A stretch of 64,000 bases of DNA. It comes from Actinomycetota bacterium (GTDB taxonomy: Bacteria; Actinomycetota; Acidimicrobiia; Acidimicrobiales; Microtrichaceae). The notes beneath the pieces are model-generated. The model saw only the letters and a program-made list of their open reading frames with translations. It did no database searches and was not told the origin of the DNA. Below are positions 42,575 to 50,621 of this stretch, piece after piece. How positions within the stretch are numbered: position 1 is the stretch's first letter; each line of letters starts with the position of its first letter. The DNA lies in the NCBI GenBank assembly GCA_016703525.1, contig JADJBW010000001.1:434001-498000 (forward strand), read 5' to 3'. Position numbers and translations under genes: made by a program.

Positions 42575-43089
42575 CTACTCCGAGGGGGCCGGCGAGATCA
42601 CCAGGCGTACCTGAAGGGGGTCGGTGTCGACGGCGGGCGTGACGACCTCGACGGTCCGCCTCACGGCGGAATCGGCGCTCGCCCCTCTCGAGATCTCTCC
42701 AGGGGATTGAGCTCCCACAGCGGCGAGCTGTGGGTGATGACCCGCTTGCCCGCAGCGAGGTGGAGGCCGGAGCGCTCATCGAACGCGTCGGCGTCGTCGG
42801 CGTCGATCGTGAAGGAGACGTGCAGGTCGCCGCCCACGCGAGCCGCGCGGAACCCGTCCGTCGACGAGGGGAAGGCGATGCCGGCGTCGCGGGCGACCAT
42901 CGCCTTGGTCGGGCGCAGCGTGGAGAGGACCTCCACGCTCGCGGCTTCATCGTCGGAGCCGCACCCGGCGAGTCCGGACGCGCCGACTCCGGACGCGGTG
43001 AGCAGCAGCGCCGACGCGACGATGCCGCGCCAGCGGCGCGGCATCGTCGGTCGGTCGTCGCTGTGCGCGGGTGGGCGCTGCGCGATCAC
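42575..43089 (-). CDS. small lipoprotein, unknown (apparent frameshift)
   Basis: A lipoprotein of unknown function. The signal MPRRWRGIVASALLLTASGV ends in the lipobox LAGC followed by GSDDEAAS. The mature part contains RAARVGGDLHVSFTIDADDADAF and WELNPLERSRE. As read, it stops early at 42661. One extra G in the GGGG run (plus-strand CCCC at 42682-42685) continues it into TVEVVTPAVDTDPLQVRLVI and a stop at 42575, giving 171 residues. The GTG at 43089 overlaps the cytochrome c stop (GTGA); the ATG at 43044 is the alternative start. Confidence 0.7.
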
Positions 43090-43817
43090 GTGCCTGCCGG
43101 AAGGGTGGCCCATTCGTCGATCACAGCCTGGTACTCCTCGGCGGCCGCAGCGACCGTCGGGTTGGCGTCAGCCTTGAGCTTGTCGACGGCCGCCTGCCAC
43201 GCCTCGGCGTCGTACTCCTCGCCCGAGAGCGTCTCGCGCTCGTGGCGCACGACGGCGAGCAGCTCGCCGGCCGTGAGCGTGGCCCAGCCGGGCATGCCGC
43301 CCTTGAGCGCCTTCTTGGTGTCGCCGTAGGTGCCGCCGTCCCAGTTGGCGCTGCCGAGCAGCACCCAGCGGACCTGATCGGCGGGGTCAGCGAAGGTGCC
43401 GAGCACCGCTCCACCCGACAGGGCGGGGCCTGCGCCGCCGCCGCCCGTAGCGCCGTGGCAGCCGGCGCAGTTCGTCGAGAAGACGGTGGCGCCGGTCGTG
43501 AGCGGGCCGAGCGTGGTGACCGGCGGATCATCGTTGGTCGTCATGTACATGACGCCGAAGAGCGGGAGGAACGCCAAGGCGGCGGTCGCCCACACCGGCA
43601 TCTTGCGTCGGCCGTTGGCCGCTTCGACCCACGGCGGGACCGGCTCGGCCTTCTTGGCGACTGGAGCGGCGGATGCGGCCGGTGCGGCCTTCGCGCTCGC
43701 GGCCGGAGCGGCCTCGGCGCTCGTTGCCTTGGCGGGCGTCGTGGACGCCTCGGCACCGGCGCCACCGCCACGGCGTGCCCGCGATCGGGCGAGGAGATGC
43801 TCGGGAATTTCGGTCAA
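43086..43817 (-). CDS. membrane-anchored monohaem cytochrome c
   Basis: A 243-residue protein. The start LTEIPEHLLARSRARR leads to an Ala/Lys-rich linker, one membrane helix at residues about 75-95 (MPVWATAALAFLPLFGVMYM), then a periplasm-side cytochrome c domain with one haem motif CAGCH (VFSTNCAGCHGATG) and a possible Met ligand in KGGMPGWATLT. The TTG at 43817 follows GGAGG at 5 bases. It probably passes electrons between the bc complex encoded divergently and an oxidase. Its N-terminal motif recurs in the cytochrome b subunit at 46036. Confidence 0.88.
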   Translation of the reverse strand: MTEIPEHLLARSRARRGGGAGAEASTTPAKATSAEAAPAASAKAAPAASAAPVAKKAEPVPPWVEAANGRRKMPVWATAALAFLPLFGVMYMTTNDDPPVTTLGPLTTGATVFSTNCAGCHGATGGGGAGPALSGGAVLGTFADPADQVRWVLLGSANWDGGTYGDTKKALKGGMPGWATLTAGELLAVVRHERETLSGEEYDAEAWQAAVDKLKADANPTVAAAAEEYQAVIDEWATLPAGT

Positions 43818-43987
43818 CGCGGCCTCCGCGATGTGCGGCCCGGCAGTCGCCGGGGCAGCTGGGGTCCATCGTGCGATGGACAGACGGGCGCCGGGGGTGG
43901 TCCCTTCGCCCTGGACGTGCTGCACCGTGATGGTGCGTCGCCACTCTACGTCCGCGCCCTGCAGAGTCGCCAACGTCGGCCGTGCCC

Positions 43988-44013
43988 GGGCGGGGGCACC
44001 GGGCGGGGGCACC
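43988..44013. repeat. 13-bp tandem repeat, two copies
   Basis: GGGCGGGGGCACC occurs twice head to tail (43988-44000 and 44001-44013), about 80 bases before the Rex-type operator. It could be a regulator site or simple G-rich repetition. Confidence 0.6.
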
Positions 44014-44093
44014 GCAGAATGTGCTCCGGGCCGGGTGGTCGTGATAAACCTGCCCCGTCCGCGCCACGACGTCCGGGTGGTGCGGCCACGACT

Positions 44094-44111
44094 TTGTGAG
44101 AGATTTCACGA
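44094..44111. promoter_or_regulatory. Rex operator (ROP) before the bc-nuo locus
   Basis: TTGTGAG-AGAT-TTCACGA matches the Rex consensus TTGTGAA-N4-TTCACAA at 12 of 14 specified positions, including both TGTGA/TCAC cores. It ends where the ribosome site AGGAGG of the first gene begins, so bound Rex would block transcription or its early elongation. A rex gene is at 30958. Confidence 0.72.
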
Positions 44112-44122
44112 GGAGGTCTCGA

Positions 44123-44715
44123 GTGAACACGATGAAGGTTGCCGGAAAGGTGTACGGGTTCATCGTCGCCTCCCTCTTGGGCCTCCCGATGGTCGCCGCC
44201 CTTCTTGTGTGGCTCGCCGACGGTTCGGCCCGTGGTCGCTTCGACGGAGCCCACATCTTCAGCGCCCGATACATCTCGTCGGTCGTCGTGTTCATGGTGC
44301 TCCTGTTGCCCTTCTTCTGGATGGCCGACCGCCGCACACCCGGCGAGTCGCTCACCTGGGGCGAGGCGATGGTCGCCGCGGTGTACGTGTTCGGCCTCCT
44401 CTTCTGGCTGTACGGCGTGATCCCGCACGAGTACCTCAACTGGGCCGACTCCGAGCTGTCGTGGCGCCCGGACAAGAAGGTCATCGGCCCCGAGGGCACG
44501 TGGACCTGGTTGAGCGAGGGGCTCTGGACGTCGATCCCCTCACGATTCACAAGCAGATCTTCCGCGACGTCATCGCGGTGCTGCTCTACGCCGTCGGCCT
44601 GGGTGGCTTCATCTGGGCCTTCGCCTTCTGGAACGATCGAGCGAAGAAGGCTGCCGCCGAGGCCGCAGTCGAGAAGGTGTCCACCTACGGCCGGCCGCTC
44701 GCGGTCAAGCGCTGA
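44123..44715 (+). CDS. small membrane subunit of the bc complex locus (apparent frameshift)
   Basis: First gene of the respiratory run. The N-terminal frame encodes about three membrane helices (VYGFIVASLLGLPMVAALLV, YISSVVVFMVLLLPFFWMA, MVAAVYVFGLLFWLYGVI) and a loop HEYLNWADSELSWRPDKK. The last helix, FRDVIAVLLYAVGLGGFIWA, and the charged tail lie in another frame. One extra C in CCCC at 44536-44539 joins them as GLWTSIPLTIHKQIFRDV and gives 197 residues ending at 44715. The function is unknown, but position implies a structural subunit. GTG 44123 follows AGGAGG by 6 bases; ATG 44132 is possible. Confidence 0.75.
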
Positions 44716-44745
44716 CGGCGCCGGTTCGAGGTCAGGAGTCCAACG

Positions 44746-45162
44746 ATGGCGACCACCGACGCGAATCCGCCGATGCCGGAGTTTCGTACCGACTACGTGC
44801 TGCAAGAGGTCGACGGCGACTACCTGGCGAAGGCGGTCAAGCCCAAGCAGTTCATCCACATCGATCAGTCCGAGTGCATCATGTGCGAAGGCTGCGTCGA
44901 CATCTGCCCGTGGAAGTGCATCCACATGGTGTCGACCGACCTGATCGACGAGGCCGTCGGCGTTGACCGCCCCGGTCTCGATCCGAGCGACAACGTGGTG
45001 TTCCTGATCGACGACGACGTGTGCACCCGCTGCGCCCTCTGCGTCGACCGCTGCCCGACGGGCGTGATCATCCTCGGCAAGATCGGCGACCCATCGGCAG
45101 ATGGCGACGCGCACAGCCGAACATCCACACACGGATACGGCTACGGCATGCGCCTGGCCTGA
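44746..45162 (+). CDS. 2x[4Fe-4S] ferredoxin-like protein of the bc locus
   Basis: A 138-residue soluble protein with two cluster motifs C-x2-C-x2-C-x3-C: CIMCEGCVDICPWKCI and CTRCALCVDRCPTG. The motifs are separated by about 45 residues, with DYLAKAVKPKQFIHI before them. It has no membrane helix or signal. An iron-sulfur protein inside a bc-type operon is unusual; it may dock to the cytochrome b on the cytoplasmic side as an extra electron entry or exit, which is an inference from position. Confidence 0.88.
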   Translation: MATTDANPPMPEFRTDYVLQEVDGDYLAKAVKPKQFIHIDQSECIMCEGCVDICPWKCIHMVSTDLIDEAVGVDRPGLDPSDNVVFLIDDDVCTRCALCVDRCPTGVIILGKIGDPSADGDAHSRTSTHGYGYGMRLA

Positions 45163-45225
45163 CGCACACCAATCACGACACGAACGATTCGACGGAGAAC
45201 GGGAAACCGGAGTAGGGAGTAACCC

Positions 45226-46011
45226 GTGGCGAAGACGATGCAGGGCAGCCCGGCACAGCGGGCACAAGAAGCTCTCACCAACCTCAACAACAACGTGCAG
45301 GGCAGTCAGGCTTGGAGTTCCATCTTCCGGCCGGGCTCGATCTTCCGGAAGGGCTACTCCGACAGCCCCCGGAACCGCTCGTACGTGATCATGAACTCGG
45401 TGCTGTACCACCTGCACCCGGTGAAGGTGAAGCGGCACGCCGTGAAGGTCAGCTACACGCTGTGCCTGGGCGGTCTGAGCTTCTTCCTGTTCATCCTGCT
45501 GACGGTGACGGGCATCTTCTTGATGTTCTTCTACCGGCCGACGGCGGTGAACGCATGGACCGACATCTACACGCTGCAGACGTCGGTGACCTTCGGCCTG
45601 CTGGTTCGAAACATGCACCGATGGGGGGCCCACCTCATGGTGCTGTCGGTCTTCCTGCACATGGCCCGGGTCTTCTATCACGGTGCCTACAAGCCGCCCC
45701 GGGAGTTCAACTGGGTCATCGGCGTCATCCTGCTGGTGCTCACCCTGCTGCTCTCGTTCACCGGCTACCTGCTGCCCTGGGACCAGCTCGCGCTCTGGGC
45801 CGTGACGGTGGGTACGAACATGATGGGCTACACGCCGGTGCTCGGCGGCCAGGTCCGCTACGTGCTCTTGGGCGGCGCCGAGATCGGTACCGACACGCTG
45901 CTCCGTTGGTACGTGCTCCACGTGCTGTTCTTCCCGTTCATCATCGTGATCTTCATGGCCATCCACTTCTGGAGAGTCCGCAAAGACGGCGGCATCTCCG
46001 GTCCGCTGTAG
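45226..46011 (+). CDS. cytochrome b, N-terminal (b6-like) subunit
   Basis: A 261-residue cytochrome b6-like protein that should bind both b haems. About four helices follow a 60-residue N-terminal extension. The haem-ligand histidine pairs lie in NMHRWGAHLMVLSVFLHMAR and in YVLHVLFFPF / AIHFWRVR. FTGYLLPWDQLALWAVTVGT is the quinol-site signature. In typical actinobacteria QcrB is a single fused protein; here the C-terminal helices are in a separate gene, as in b6f-type complexes. Confidence 0.92.
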   Translation: MAKTMQGSPAQRAQEALTNLNNNVQGSQAWSSIFRPGSIFRKGYSDSPRNRSYVIMNSVLYHLHPVKVKRHAVKVSYTLCLGGLSFFLFILLTVTGIFLMFFYRPTAVNAWTDIYTLQTSVTFGLLVRNMHRWGAHLMVLSVFLHMARVFYHGAYKPPREFNWVIGVILLVLTLLLSFTGYLLPWDQLALWAVTVGTNMMGYTPVLGGQVRYVLLGGAEIGTDTLLRWYVLHVLFFPFIIVIFMAIHFWRVRKDGGISGPL

Positions 46012-46035
46012 ACCACGGCGCAGAGGTAGACATCA

Positions 46036-46818
46036 ATGACCGAGATTCCCGAACATCTGCTGAAGCGGGCGCAGGCCGCTCGCGACAAGGCCGCCTCGCA
46101 GGCAGCGCCCGCCGAATCGGCGGCGCCTGCCGCCGAGGCCGCGCCCGCCGGCGGTGGCGACAGCCGCATCCCCGCGCACCTGCTCGAACGCTCCCGCGCG
46201 GCGAAGTCCAAGCGCGACGGTGGCGCCGAAGCCCCCGCTGCTGCCGCGGCACCCGCAGCCGCTGCGGCGGCCGGTGGCGGCGCCGTCGCAGCGCCGGGCA
46301 TCCCGCTCGCCGCGGGACCGGGGGGACACACCCAACGTCTCCTCACGGTGGTCAAGTCCGGCTCGATCCAAGACGTCAAGTCGAAGCCGCAGGACAAGGT
46401 GCACACCTGGCCGCACCTGCTCATCATCGAGTTCGTCGCGGCGCTCTTCATCCTCGCGTTCACGACGATCTTCTCGGTGTTCGTGAACGCACCGCTGCTC
46501 GAACTCGCGGATGTCAACAAGACGCCGAACCCGTCCAAGGCGCCGTGGTACTTCCTCGGCCTGCAGGAACTGCTCACGATGTTCCACCCGATGGTGGCCG
46601 GCGTGACGATCCCCGGCATGGGCATCTTCTTGCTCATCCTGGCGCCGTACGTCGACAAGAACCCGTCGAACAAGCCCGAGGATCGCAAGTTCGCGATCTC
46701 GCTCATGACGGTCCACCTGATGTTCTGGGCCGTGCTCGTGATGATCGGCTCGTTCTTCCGAGGCCCCGGCTTCAACTTCGTCCTTCCCTGGCGCGACGGC
46801 TTGTTCTTCGAGCTCTGA
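46036..46818 (+). CDS. cytochrome b, C-terminal (subunit IV-like) protein
   Basis: A 260-residue protein. Residues 1-110 are an Ala/Pro-rich extension that begins MTEIPEHLLKRAQAARDKA and repeats the theme at RIPAHLLERSRAAKSK. Residues about 125-260 are the three-helix subunit IV-like part of cytochrome b: HTWPHLLIIEFVAALFILAF, then NPSKAPWYFLGLQELL, the PEWY-like quinol-site loop here reading PWYF, then LMFWAVLVMIGSFF. The start ATG has AGAGGTAG before it. Confidence 0.9.
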   Translation: MTEIPEHLLKRAQAARDKAASQAAPAESAAPAAEAAPAGGGDSRIPAHLLERSRAAKSKRDGGAEAPAAAAAPAAAAAAGGGAVAAPGIPLAAGPGGHTQRLLTVVKSGSIQDVKSKPQDKVHTWPHLLIIEFVAALFILAFTTIFSVFVNAPLLELADVNKTPNPSKAPWYFLGLQELLTMFHPMVAGVTIPGMGIFLLILAPYVDKNPSNKPEDRKFAISLMTVHLMFWAVLVMIGSFFRGPGFNFVLPWRDGLFFEL

Positions 46819-46885
46819 TGCGCACCCTCCACTCCTCCCACCCGACGCGCCGCTGCGGTGCGATCGAACACCTTCGAGGTGAGTC

Positions 46886-47734
46886 ATGAATGCTCTCGTC
46901 GTCGTTGCCATCGTCGTGATCGTGGCGTTGGCCGCGCTCATGGTCGTCGCGGCGAGCCGTCGCGGCGAGATGGGCTCGGCCACCGGCCAGCTCTCCCGCG
47001 AGACGCTCAAGCGCGACGAATCGCGCCGCAAGGAACTTGCGACCACCGCCCCGGGCGGCCGCACGTTCGAGAAGGCGGCGATGCTCGCCACCCGCGACGG
47101 CGATGCGCTCGTGCCGGCGGCGTCGTCGGCGCCGACCCTGTGGGTCCCGCCCGATCCGGAGGCCATCGCGGTCAGCCGTCGCCAGTTCCTGAATCGTTCG
47201 ATGATTTCGGTTCTCGGCTTGGCGATCGCAACGTTCGCTGCGGCGGCCTTCACCGCGTTCCTGTGGCCGACGGGCGGCGGCGGGTTCGGTTCCAAGATCC
47301 GCGTCGGCAAGATCAGCGATCTGAAGGACGAGATCAAGAAGGGCTCCGGGTTCCTGTACAAGCCGGAGGGCCGCATGTGGCTGGTGGAGTATCCCGAAAC
47401 GGCACTCCCCAAGGCCAAGGTCGTCTACGGAGACCTTCCGAACTTCGCGGCGATCGAGGCCGGGATCATGGTGCTGTACCAGAAGTGCGTGCACCTCGGG
47501 TGTCGAGTCCCGTCCTGCGTGACGTCGCAGTGGTTCGAATGCCCGTGCCATGGCTCGCAGTACAACCAGGCGGGCGAGCGAAAGGGCGGCCCCGCTCCGC
47601 GAGGCCTCGACAGCTTCGCCACCGAGGTTTCCGCGGACGGCGTGCTGACCGTGAACACGGGTGCGATCGTGCAGGGGTCGCCGCTTGGTACCAACACGAC
47701 CGGGCAGGAAGCCCAGGGTCCGCACTGCATCTGA
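46886..47734 (+). CDS. qcrA: Rieske iron-sulfur protein of the bc complex
   Basis: A 282-residue Rieske subunit. There is one helix at the N-terminus (VVVAIVVIVALAALMVVAAS) and a second at about 100-120 preceded by the Tat-like SRRQFLNRS. The [2Fe-2S] ligands are in CVHLGCRVPSC and CPCHGSQYN, with the disulfide-forming cysteines present. A longer N-terminal region than in classical QcrA is typical of actinobacteria. It accepts electrons from quinol and hands them to the c-type haems of the next gene. Confidence 0.94.
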   Translation: MNALVVVAIVVIVALAALMVVAASRRGEMGSATGQLSRETLKRDESRRKELATTAPGGRTFEKAAMLATRDGDALVPAASSAPTLWVPPDPEAIAVSRRQFLNRSMISVLGLAIATFAAAAFTAFLWPTGGGGFGSKIRVGKISDLKDEIKKGSGFLYKPEGRMWLVEYPETALPKAKVVYGDLPNFAAIEAGIMVLYQKCVHLGCRVPSCVTSQWFECPCHGSQYNQAGERKGGPAPRGLDSFATEVSADGVLTVNTGAIVQGSPLGTNTTGQEAQGPHCI

Positions 47735-47798
47735 CCGCGAACCGCTACGAGACGACGATGCACCAGTACACAACTGATCAAGACCGAGGGCACCTTCG

Positions 47799-49005
47799 AT
47801 GATCGCCGAAATGACCACACAACGATCGTTCGCCTACGTGATCGGCGCCGTGATCTTCATCGGCGCGTTCTTCGTGATCATGGCGCAGGCTCGCAAGGGC
47901 CGGGCCGAGCTCGGGTCCGAGGTCGAGCTCGCGCCGAACCGCAAGCAGTATCTGGCCGACGACGAGCTCGAGGGGCCGAAGCTGAACGCGGCGCTCTGGA
48001 GCGCGTTCGGGCTGCTGATCGTCGTCGCGTTGGTGCTGCCCGCTCTACTGGCTCGCCGAGCCGGGGAGGCAGGAGGGAGCGAAGGAGCACTACCACGAGC
48101 TCTTTGTCGAGCGGGGTCTCGCCACCTATGAGACGGGCGCCCAGTGCGTGAACTGCCACGGGCCCGAGGGCTCGGGCGGTGTGGCGAGCTACGTCATCAC
48201 CGACGAGAACGGCAACTACCTCGACACGGCCAACTGGGTCGCACCGGCGTTGGACACGCTGCTGTACCGCTACTCGGTCGACGAGGTTCGCTACATCCTC
48301 ACCTACGGCCGCCCGGGCACGCCGATGCCGGCGTGGGGCGTCAAGGGCGGTGGCCCGCTGACGGATCAGCAGATCGACAACGTGATCCAGTACCTCTGGT
48401 CGGTGCAGCTCACCCCCGACGAGATGCGGACGCAGATCGACGGTGTCGTCAAGGAAGCCGATCCGGCGCTGTACGCCCGCATGATGAACGCGCGCAACGC
48501 CAACGCCGAGGTTGCGGATCCGCTCAGCGACGAGTTCCAGCGCATGTCGACCGAGGACGAGAAGTACCTGGGCGAGCTGCTGTTCTCGCTGAACGACTCG
48601 GCAGCCGGGGCGAACGCGGCATCGTGCGCCCGTTGCCACGTGCCCGGAGCCTCGTTCGGGCAGCCGTGGGCGACCGTCGCGCAGATCGGAAAGGGTCGCT
48701 ACGCGCCCAACCTGGTCGGCATCGAGGATGCGCTCACCGAGAAGCAGCACTTCAACCTGGTCATGAACGGCACGCAGGACGGCAAGCAGTACGGAGCGAA
48801 CTCGACGGGTTCGGGCAAGATGCCCGGGTTCGGTGTGAATGCCAACAACGGTGCGGCCGACGATGTCCGCCAGTTCGGTGCCGAAGGCATGCTCAGCCCC
48901 GAACAGGTGTGGGCGATCGTGACCTACGAGCGGAACCTGTCGAGCGCCCGGGGCGGCAACGTTTCGGCGCTCACCGCTCCGGCCGACGAGAAAGGTGGTG
49001 AGTGA
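47799..49005 (+). CDS. membrane-anchored dihaem cytochrome c (apparent frameshift)
   Basis: The N-terminal frame has two helices (FAYVIGAVIFIGAFFVIMA and LWSAFGLLIVVALVLP). A second frame continues through YWLAEPGRQEGAKEHYHELF to the haem motifs CVNCH (near residue 115) and CARCH (near residue 270). Removing one C from the CCC run at 48039-48041 joins them and gives 401 residues. Two haems per subunit match the role of QcrC-like cytochromes that bypass a soluble carrier in actinobacterial bc-aa3 supercomplexes. The stop overlaps the next ATG. Confidence 0.85.
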
Positions 49006-50117
49006 TGGGAACGCTGGCGATGATCGGCGCGATCGCGTTCGACCCGGCGATCCGAGGCATCTTGGTGGTGCTCGTCGGGTCGGTCGTGCTGATGGGTTCG
49101 ATCTACATGATCGTCTCCACCAACTCCGGCGTCCGGGTGGGGTTCCTCATCTCGGCCTCGGCCTTGTGCGGCTGGATGTTCCTGATGGGCAGCCTGTGGG
49201 TGATCTACGGCATCGGGCTGGTCGGCCGTGCGCCCGCCTGGATGGTGACCGATATCAACCTGAGTCGCGAGACCCCGGTGGAGCAGGTACCCGAGCTGAG
49301 CAAGCTTCCCGCCGAGAACGCGCTGCCCAAGGCCGAGGAGCTGCTCGACCGGTACCCGCTGCTCCACGCGATCGCGCTTGGCTCCGAAGGCTCCGACTAC
49401 ACGCCGGCGACGCTCACCAAGCTGAAGACGATCGTCCAGCCGTGGGTCGTCCTCGACATCGGTGAGGTCCCCGACCTCGTGACGAAGTCGAAGGATCAGG
49501 CGGGTTCCGTCATCTCGGGTGACTCCGAGGTTGCGGGACTGCTCGACGGCTCGCCGACGGCGCTCGCAACGGAGATTCGCAAGCAGGCGTCGGCGTTGCG
49601 CGAGGAGATCGAGGAGCCGCTCAACGGCTGGTGCCTTCTGACCGAATCCGACCCGCGGCGCGGTGAGGCGGTCGCTTCTGCCGACGGTTCCCTCGCTGCG
49701 CAGAAGATCTTCGGCGATTCGACCACCTCGGCCGACTATCTGGTGGACGACGTGTTCTTCTGGGGCGGCAAGATCGACTGCAACCCCGTCGAGGAGAAGT
49801 CGATGGTGTCGCGCACCTGGGATCGCGTCGCCTCGGTGTTCGAGGTGAAGAACCCGAAGCTCTTGGGCGCCGTCACACTGGTGAAGGCTCAAGATGTCGT
49901 GGTCGAGCCAGGCGGTACGCCGCCGCCGGCGGCGAAGGAAAAGGGTGCGTCGACGGTCACCGTCGTCATGTTGCGCAACCTGGGCAACAAGCGCTTCATC
50001 CCGTTCATGTTCGCGCTCGTCAACCTGCTCGGGTTCGTGCTCTTCACCACGATGCTGCACTACCGCGACAAGCAGGCCATGGCGATTCGCTCGGCCTTCA
50101 CGCCCTCGAAGAACTGA
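49005..50117 (+). CDS. three-helix membrane protein between the bc and nuo genes, unknown
   Basis: A 370-residue protein with two N-terminal membrane helices (GILVVLVGSVVLMGSIYMIV and VGFLISASALCGWMFLMGSL), a 250-residue soluble domain, and a C-terminal helix (FIPFMFALVNLLGFVLFTTM). The soluble part should lie outside if the termini follow the positive-inside rule, but topology is not certain. No family or cofactor motif was recognised. Location between dihaem cytochrome c and nuoA suggests a subunit or assembly factor. ATG 49005 follows AAAGGTGG. Confidence 0.7.
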   Translation: MGTLAMIGAIAFDPAIRGILVVLVGSVVLMGSIYMIVSTNSGVRVGFLISASALCGWMFLMGSLWVIYGIGLVGRAPAWMVTDINLSRETPVEQVPELSKLPAENALPKAEELLDRYPLLHAIALGSEGSDYTPATLTKLKTIVQPWVVLDIGEVPDLVTKSKDQAGSVISGDSEVAGLLDGSPTALATEIRKQASALREEIEEPLNGWCLLTESDPRRGEAVASADGSLAAQKIFGDSTTSADYLVDDVFFWGGKIDCNPVEEKSMVSRTWDRVASVFEVKNPKLLGAVTLVKAQDVVVEPGGTPPPAAKEKGASTVTVVMLRNLGNKRFIPFMFALVNLLGFVLFTTMLHYRDKQAMAIRSAFTPSKN

Positions 50118-50123
50118 TCGGCG

Positions 50124-50621
50124 ATGGGCCAGTACCTCCCGATCGTCGCCCTGGCGGTGCTTGCGGTGCTCTTCGGGGCGGTCAGCATCCTGGCCTCGCG
50201 CCTGCTCAACAAGCCTCGTCCGACGCCGGCGAAGACGGCGCCGTACGAGTGCGGCATCGTCGACCAGACGCCACCGCCGGAGCGGTTCCCGGTGCGCTTC
50301 TTTCTCGTCGCGATGATCTTCGTGATCTTCGATATTGAGATCATCTTCCTGTACCCGTACACCAGCGTGTTCCGCTCGCTCGGCACGTTCGGCCTCGTGG
50401 CCATCGTCGAGTTCGCGGTCGCGGTATTCGCCACGTTCCTGTATGTCATCGCCAACGGCGCGCTCGACTGGGGCCCGGCCGTGCGGCACCGCCGCAATGA
50501 GGCAGCGGTCGACCCGGGCAGAACCTCCCGCTCGACGATCCGCAAGGTTGGGCTGGAGGGTCGCCTCGACGGCGATGACGTCGGCGCGGGTCACCACGAT
50601 CATCCCGAGGTGGCCGCCTGA
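50124..50621 (+). CDS. nuoA: NADH-quinone oxidoreductase subunit A
   Basis: A 165-residue NuoA, a three-helix membrane subunit of complex I. Recognised by YECGIVDQTPPPERFPVRFF and the following FVIFDIEIIFLYPY, which carry the conserved acidic residues of the quinone-to-pump junction. A C-terminal extension of about 45 residues is charged and ends GHHDHPEVAA. The stop shares a base with the nuoB ATG. It heads the nuo gene set, in the usual A-to-M order. Confidence 0.96.
   Translation: MGQYLPIVALAVLAVLFGAVSILASRLLNKPRPTPAKTAPYECGIVDQTPPPERFPVRFFLVAMIFVIFDIEIIFLYPYTSVFRSLGTFGLVAIVEFAVAVFATFLYVIANGALDWGPAVRHRRNEAAVDPGRTSRSTIRKVGLEGRLDGDDVGAGHHDHPEVAA

Larger units (their letters stand above)
43818..44122. 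other. 305-base divergent intergenic region of the bc locus
   Basis: The gap separates the leftward cytochrome c gene from the rightward bc-nuo run. It holds the tandem repeat at 43988-44013, a Rex-type operator at 44094-44111 and the AGGAGG ribosome site at 44111-44116. No small coding frame with a ribosome site was found. Confidence 0.7.
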
